Source: Psychromonas sp. MB-3u-54 (GTDB lineage: Bacteria; Pseudomonadota; Gammaproteobacteria; Enterobacterales; Psychromonadaceae). From it: 64,000 bases of DNA. This document shows, in pieces, positions 59,910-64,000 of this stretch. Below the pieces are notes generated by a model, which was not told the origin of the DNA, searched no databases, and worked only from the letters and a program-made list of their open reading frames with translations. The position numbers and the translations under genes are program-made. The stretch is from positions 1-64,000 of the forward strand of contig NZ_PJBP01000120.1 of the NCBI RefSeq assembly GCF_002836415.1, given 5' to 3'. Position 1 is the stretch's first letter. Each line of letters begins with the position of its first letter.

Positions 59910-60668
59910 TTATTGAGTTACATCTGAACCTAACCATTTGATAGAAATTTTCGCTAATGTACCGTCATTTCCCATACTTAATAACGCCGCGTTTACTGTA
60001 TCTCGAATAGCTAACTGTTCGGGTTTGTTTAAAAATGGCATTGCGTTTTCTATTGTTTCAAAGGGTTTTCCAGCAAGCTTTAAAGGTAAACCCGATTTTT
60101 TGATTAAAGCCGCAGAGCCAACGCGATCCATAATAAAAGCATCGGTACGTCCGATAACAACATCCTGTACGAAACCTGTATCATAAGTAATAATATCGAT
60201 TTCTTGTTTAGGATCATTAGCACGTAACGTCTCTTCAAAATTACTGCCTAAATTCACCGCTACTTTTTTACCCTTAAGATCAGCCACTGAATTTATATCG
60301 TCACGGTCCTTTTTAGTCACAATTTGAACACCATCAACGACATACGGAGTTGTAAAGGCATACTGCTCTAAACGTGCAGGCGTAATGGTTATCTGGTTGG
60401 AAATTGTATCAATGTGGCCGGCTTCAAGCATTCCGAACAAACCTGAAAAACTAGATAAAACAAACTTTACGTCATAGTCGGAACGTAGCGCAATTTCATT
60501 CCACAGATCAATTTCAAAACCTTGTAATACGTCTTTTGATGAGAAAGTAAAAGGGACATAATTACCTGACATCCCTACTTTGACTGTTTGCTTTGCAAAT
60601 GCTGGAATGCTAACAACGCTGGATACAGCAACTGCCGCCGCAATAATTAATTTAATGTGCTTCTTCAT
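59910..60668 (-). CDS. Polar amino-acid ABC transporter substrate-binding protein
   Basis: 252 aa with a clear Sec signal peptide (MKKHIKLIIAAAVAVSS..., cleavage after AFA at about 25). The mature part is a class II periplasmic binding protein (SBP_bac_3) with GNYVPFTFSSKD, GFEIDLWNEIA and ITITPARLEQYAFTTPYV. The overall look is closest to cystine/YxeM-type proteins. It is the first gene of the importer operon, with AAGGA 7 nt before its start. Confidence 0.9.
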   Translation of the reverse strand: MKKHIKLIIAAAVAVSSVVSIPAFAKQTVKVGMSGNYVPFTFSSKDVLQGFEIDLWNEIALRSDYDVKFVLSSFSGLFGMLEAGHIDTISNQITITPARLEQYAFTTPYVVDGVQIVTKKDRDDINSVADLKGKKVAVNLGSNFEETLRANDPKQEIDIITYDTGFVQDVVIGRTDAFIMDRVGSAALIKKSGLPLKLAGKPFETIENAMPFLNKPEQLAIRDTVNAALLSMGNDGTLAKISIKWLGSDVTQ

Positions 60669-60865
60669 GATAATTCCTTTTTATTAAACATAACGATTTA
60701 TTAAGCTTGATTATAACTGATATATATCAGAGCAATGCATAACCAATGTTCATATGTTATGTTTTTGTTGAATGATCGATTAATCTTTACCCACCTGTGA
60801 TAAAAAAGACATTGTAATCCGTTTATTTACTGTCCGATGTTATTTATTTCTTTTCTCATGCATGG

Positions 60866-60919
60866 TAGGTTGGGTCTGTTTGTTGAATAGATAATTGGCC
60901 TGTAGGTTGGGTCTGTTTG
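60866..60919. repeat. Direct repeat GTAGGTTGGGTCTGTTTG, two copies
   Basis: The same 18 bp occur at 60866-60883 and 60902-60919, 36 bp apart. This suggests a local duplication or the edge of a small repetitive element. Confidence 0.6.
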
Positions 60920-60934
60920 ATTTTTGCCTTAAAT

Positions 60935-60970
60935 CTTATTTATGGCAAAAATCCACCAGCCATAAATAAG
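60935..60970. other. 12-bp inverted repeat downstream of bioD
   Basis: CTTATTTATGGC and GCCATAAATAAG form a perfect 12-bp stem with a 12-nt loop. It could serve as the end of the bio transcript, though no T-run follows. Confidence 0.4.
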
Positions 60971-61081
60971 TAATATTCTTTTTTTTAGAGGAAGTGTCTG
61001 TCTTTACGCTAATAAAATTGAGCGAGTCTACTCTGGTCTTTTTTCTATAAGCCAAGTGCTTTTATCAAAAGAAAGTGTCGC

Positions 61082-61789
61082 TCAAATTATTCGCTTAGCT
61101 GCAAAATTAAAATCAACATAAGCGGACAGATCCTGTTCATTTATATTTTGTAAATGGGGGATTTCCGCTATCATAGGCGCGTTAATCTTATGTTTTAACA
61201 TTTCTATATTAAGCGCATAATATGGCATATTTTTTTCGACTTGATTGGCGATCCACCCCACTACCTTTAACCCATCATTAATAATACTTTCATAGGTTAA
61301 AATCGCATGATTTAAACAACCCAATTTCATGCCAACGACCAATATGACAGATAATTTTTGTGTTACGACCCAATCCGATAACGTTTCATGCGCATTTAAC
61401 GGCAAACGCCATCCACCAGCCCCTTCAACAATAATCAAATCACTCTTTAAGGACTTTAATCTTTCTAAACCTTGAGAAATATAAGACTGCTCAATGGGTT
61501 TGTTTTCTAATTGTGCGGCTATATGTGGCGCGATGGCGAGTGTAAACGCAATAGGATTAACTAGTTTATAAGCAACTTCTAAATTACAGGTCTTTTGCAG
61601 AAGCGCTGCATCATGGTTACGTAATCCGTATGGAGTCTGTTCACACCCTGCCGCAATAGGCTTATAGGCTAAGGTACGACGTTTTTGTTTATTAGCCGCT
61701 TGTAACAGAGCTTGACAGCAAACGGTTTTACCCACATCAGTATCTGTTCCGGTTACAAAATAAACATCAGGAATTATGCAATCTTGCAT
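61082..61789 (-). CDS. bioD: Dethiobiotin synthetase BioD
   Basis: 235 aa from the ATG at 61789, near the family length of about 225. GTDTDVGKTV is the P-loop (about 12-21); KPIAAGCEQT and VEGAGGWRLPL near 110-120 complete the active site. It closes the ureido ring of biotin with CO2 and ATP. An earlier ATG at 61852 adds 21 residues and has no ribosome-binding site; the choice is not certain. It follows bioC on the same strand across a tandem repeat array. Confidence 0.9.
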   Translation of the reverse strand: MQDCIIPDVYFVTGTDTDVGKTVCCQALLQAANKQKRRTLAYKPIAAGCEQTPYGLRNHDAALLQKTCNLEVAYKLVNPIAFTLAIAPHIAAQLENKPIEQSYISQGLERLKSLKSDLIIVEGAGGWRLPLNAHETLSDWVVTQKLSVILVVGMKLGCLNHAILTYESIINDGLKVVGWIANQVEKNMPYYALNIEMLKHKINAPMIAEIPHLQNINEQDLSAYVDFNFAAKRII

Positions 61790-61861
61790 ATTATTTGGTC
61801 TCTTTTGAGTAATTAATTTGCTGGAAAGTGTGGTTTTACAATTATCGTCCATATTATTATT

Positions 61862-62168
61862 TAATCACTTTTATATATAACAAATTAATGTAGTAATAAC
61901 GCTATAACATTCATCTTACTTAACCGCTTTTATGTAACAAACTTGGTATGAAATTAATGTAGTAATAACGCTATAACATTCATATTACTTAACCGCTTTT
62001 ATATAACAAACTTGGTATGAAATTAATGTAGTAATAACGCTATAACATTCATATTACTTAATCGCTTTTATATAACAAACTTGGTATGAAATTAATGTAG
62101 TAATAATGTAGTAATAACGCTATAACATTCATATTACTTAATCGCTTTTATGTAACAAACTTGGTATG
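61862..62168. repeat. Tandem array of 69-bp units derived from the bioC 3' end
   Basis: Units starting at 61883, 61952, 62021 and 62090 are exactly 69 bp apart, and a weaker partial copy lies at the left end. Each contains, on the minus strand, the last about 11 codons of bioC (SYQVCYIKAIK and stop) plus 33 bp of spacer. The copy nearest the gene carries a 12-bp extra duplication. 69 is a multiple of 3, so all copies share the bioC frame, but each has the stop codon. Confidence 0.9.
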
Positions 62169-62958
62169 AGAGAGGTAATAAACCCGATCTGGTTTTATCT
62201 TTAGCATAACCTAATTCAAGTTTATTGATTAAAGAGCGCCCTTGTGATTTATGCAGGTGATGTCCATGTACCTGATTGGCCCCTATTCCCTTTAGATCGC
62301 GCATTAGATCGAGTACATTTTGATAATAAAGGGTAATGGTTTCGGTCTCAATAGTCACTTTAGTGAAACCTACTTCTGCTAACATCTGTTGAATGTCTGC
62401 CAGAGTTAAAAATGTATTAGTATGCGGATAGCTATCAAGCGTTAACCAGGCATCACTTAACTCTTTTAATGATCCCGCTAATAAGGTAGAAAAATTCAAT
62501 TCTCCCCCCGATGCTAAGATACGTTTTAATTGGATCAGCATTCGACTAAGATCACTGCTCCACTGCACAGCGAGATTTGAAAATATAGTGGAGAATTGAT
62601 TATCAGAAAAAGGTATAAAATCCATGTCCCCCTGTATACAGCGAAGAGATAAAGGTCGCTTGTTTTGCAAAAGCTTGTTTTGTAAAACGTTAAGCATACC
62701 GCTCGACAGATCAAAACAAATAACTTCTTTTATTTTCTGTTCATTAATTAATTTTCCACTAAAGTAGCCTGTTCCACAGCCGAGATCCAAACAGTTACCC
62801 GGCTCCCTGCTATCTAATGAACAGGTGTCTAATGAAGTGAAAAGCCTATTACCAATATCACGTTGTAACTGTGCAAATTGATCATAATGTAATGCCGCTT
62901 TAGAAAAAGAGTTAGCGACGGCGATTTTATCTATTGTAAATTTGACACTATTTGTCAT
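62134..62958 (-). CDS. bioC: Malonyl-ACP O-methyltransferase BioC
   Basis: 274 aa from the ATG at 62958. LDLGCGTGYFSGKL (about 58-71) is the SAM-binding motif and FSNLAVQWS a later family motif. BioC methylates malonyl-ACP to start pimelate synthesis. I prefer this start to the ATG at 62979 because the extra codons (MQYIERL) come from a duplicated bioF 3' end, not from bioC. MTNSVKFTIDK is the proper N-terminus. A 32-aa mini-frame overlaps the start. The 3' end lies in the 69-bp repeat array. Confidence 0.88.
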   Translation of the reverse strand: MTNSVKFTIDKIAVANSFSKAALHYDQFAQLQRDIGNRLFTSLDTCSLDSREPGNCLDLGCGTGYFSGKLINEQKIKEVICFDLSSGMLNVLQNKLLQNKRPLSLRCIQGDMDFIPFSDNQFSTIFSNLAVQWSSDLSRMLIQLKRILASGGELNFSTLLAGSLKELSDAWLTLDSYPHTNTFLTLADIQQMLAEVGFTKVTIETETITLYYQNVLDLMRDLKGIGANQVHGHHLHKSQGRSLINKLELGYAKDKTRSGLLPLSYQVCYIKAIK

Positions 62959-63243
62959 TAAGCGCTCTATATATTGCATTCACTGTTAAGGAGTTAGAAA
63001 CCAGTAGTATTTTATCTCTATTAAACTTCACATTATTATCTGTCATTAAGCGCTCTATATATTGTGTTCACTGTTAAGGCGTTAGCTACCCGTATTTTAA
63101 CTTCAGACTATTATCTGTCATTAAGCGCTCTATATATTGTGTTCACTGTTAAGGCGTTAGCTACCCGTATTTTATCTATTTTAAACTTCACACTATTTGT
63201 TATTAAGATTTCTTATTAAGCACCCTGTATATTGCATTCACTA
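62911..63243. repeat. Tandem duplications of the bioF-bioC junction
   Basis: About four related units, with GTCATTAAGCG at 62954, 63042 and 63117 and a diverged copy inside the bioF end (about 63213). On the minus strand each unit joins a bioF C-terminal piece (VNAIYRxLN) to a bioC N-terminal piece (TNSVKFxIDKI). The first unit after bioF still reads TNSVKFKIDKIRVANAL. Unit length varies (75-88 bp) and the copies have decayed. Confidence 0.85.
62948..63046 (-). CDS. 32-aa mini-ORF overlapping the bioC start
   Basis: ATG at 63046 to TAG at 62948 reads MTDNNVKFNRDKILLVSNS, then LTVNAIYRALNDK. It is built from a duplicated bioC N-terminus and bioF C-terminus. Its stop overlaps the bioC start by 11 nt, so ribosomes ending here could restart on bioC. 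It may be a by-product of the duplication without its own role. Confidence 0.35.
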   Translation of the reverse strand: MTDNNVKFNRDKILLVSNSLTVNAIYRALNDK

Positions 63244-64000
63244 ACTGCACAACATCATTCTCTTCATGATTCACTGTTAATGTAATTCTTAACCGGGCGG
63301 TTCCAACAGGCACAGTGGGAGGACGAATAGCAGTCGTCCAAAATCCAAGGGTTTTTAATTTATCCGCTATGCGCAGCGTTTTAATACTGTCTCCAATAAT
63401 AATAGGCTGAATGGCCGTTCGCGAATCGGCAAGGCTAATACCCAAGTTTGTCGCTGTCTTTCTAAAGGTGGTTATTAACATTTGCAATTTATCACGCCGC
63501 CAATCCTGTGTTTCTGCCATTTTAACCGCGGCAGTAATAGTATAAGCCATCGCAGGAGGAAGGCCGGTGCTGTAAATATAGGGTTTAGAGAAATTATTTA
63601 TATAGTTTATCAAGTCTTTACTGCCCGCAACAAAAGCGCCACCAACCCCTAACGCTTTGCCAAAGGTTGCCATATAGATTTGTAAGTTATTATTGGCAAT
63701 ACCACAAGCCTGCGCACTGCCTTTGCCATTTTCACCTACGACCCCTAAGCCGTGAGCATCATCAATCATTAACCAGGCATCGTATTTTTTAGCTGTTGCA
63801 TGCAAAGTCTTAACCGGGGCGGTATCACCGTCCATGCTAAAGACACCTTCACTGATAATTAACTTATTGGCATCAAGTCTACTGCTCTTATTGCTAATAC
63901 TTAACAAGCTTTCCAAATGATCCATATTATTGTGCTTAAAACGTCGCATTGTACAATCGGATAAAAGCGCGGCTTCCATTAAGGAGGCATGATTAAGCTT
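63203..64000 (-). CDS. bioF: 8-amino-7-oxononanoate synthase BioF (5' end cut by window)
   Basis: 266 codons are present; the gene continues past the window end with NHASL before the first internal Met. The PLP enzyme motifs are EGVFSMDGD, DDAHGLGVVG and TFGKALG (the PLP lysine). It condenses pimeloyl-ACP with alanine. It ends VNAIYRVLNKKS, the source of the repeat units that follow. Part of a bioF-bioC-bioD run on the minus strand, with bioB presumably upstream, outside the window. Confidence 0.93.
   Translation of the reverse strand, partial: KLNHASLMEAALLSDCTMRRFKHNNMDHLESLLSISNKSSRLDANKLIISEGVFSMDGDTAPVKTLHATAKKYDAWLMIDDAHGLGVVGENGKGSAQACGIANNNLQIYMATFGKALGVGGAFVAGSKDLINYINNFSKPYIYSTGLPPAMAYTITAAVKMAETQDWRRDKLQMLITTFRKTATNLGISLADSRTAIQPIIIGDSIKTLRIADKLKTLGFWTTAIRPPTVPVGTARLRITLTVNHEENDVVQLVNAIYRVLNKKS

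Larger units (their letters stand above)
60669..61081. other. Intergenic region: importer promoter and repeats
   Basis: 413 bp without a gene. It holds a minus-strand TATAAT (60710-60715) next to a 14-bp palindrome CTGATATATATCAG (60717-60730), an 18-bp direct repeat and a 12-bp inverted repeat beyond the bioD stop. Confidence 0.5.

Noticed and set aside
61862-62168. Repeats considered as a CRISPR array
   Set aside because: The 69-bp units are contiguous with no unique spacers and contain the bioC stop codon region, so they are simple tandem duplications.
1-64000. Search for integrase, tRNA or rRNA genes that would mark an island insertion
   Set aside because: No convincing candidate was seen by eye on either strand; a tRNA scan was not possible, so absence is not proven.

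Overview
The window is AT-rich DNA from a gammaproteobacterium, most likely a marine one. The type of TamA/TamB pair, the HtpX sequence and the bioF-bioC-bioD order recall Psychromonas and its relatives; the genus is a guess from memory of these families, not a measured result. Almost every gene lies on the minus strand, so transcription runs from high to low coordinates.

The right third (about 51,000-64,000) is ordinary chromosome: tamB and tamA (outer-membrane protein assembly), htpX (membrane protease), a small parvulin (ppiC, the only convincing plus-strand gene), a three-gene polar amino-acid/cystine-type ABC importer, and the biotin genes bioD, bioC and the 3' part of bioF. Both junctions around bioC carry tandem repeats made from the ends of the neighbouring genes. 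At bioC-bioD the unit is 69 bp and contains the last codons of bioC. At bioF-bioC the unit is 75-88 bp and joins the bioF 3' end to the bioC 5' end.

The remainder (about 1-49,600) is a dense anti-phage defence island with no integrase, tRNA or CRISPR array in view. From the outer edge inward it holds: (1) a gene-poor 2.8 kb with decayed gene fragments, one of which looks like a restriction-type nuclease; (2) druH-druE, a two-gene Druantia type III system; (3) a six-gene operon hsdR-hsdM-hsdS-mcrB-mcrC-helicase, that is a type I restriction-modification system followed without a break by a McrBC-type system and a HelD-like helicase carrying a nuclease insertion and zinc fingers; (4) an uncharacterised cluster with an acidic 97-aa protein, an ankyrin protein, a 169-aa protein, a stand-alone PPP-type metallophosphatase, a small possible DNA-binding protein, and a 1008-aa fusion of a new shared domain, a metallophosphatase and an ADP-ribosylglycohydrolase; (5) an NE0113-type CARF protein next to a DUF4145-like/Sel1-repeat protein, with no CRISPR-Cas locus; (6) a seven-gene operon that begins with a TerY-P triad (vWA protein, PP2C phosphatase, zinc-ribbon Ser/Thr kinase) and continues with a COG1112-like SF1 helicase, a winged-helix/possible HEPN protein, a coiled-coil McrB-type AAA ATPase and a zinc-finger protein.

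The best candidates for undescribed biology are the metallophosphatase/ADP-ribosylglycohydrolase cluster with its shared 'QWG-RGD ... GGMSGG' domain, the seven-gene TerY-P helicase/AAA operon, and the CARF plus DUF4145-Sel1 pair. A palindrome with the core ACAAGCTTGT occurs upstream of three of these defence transcription units and could be a shared operator.
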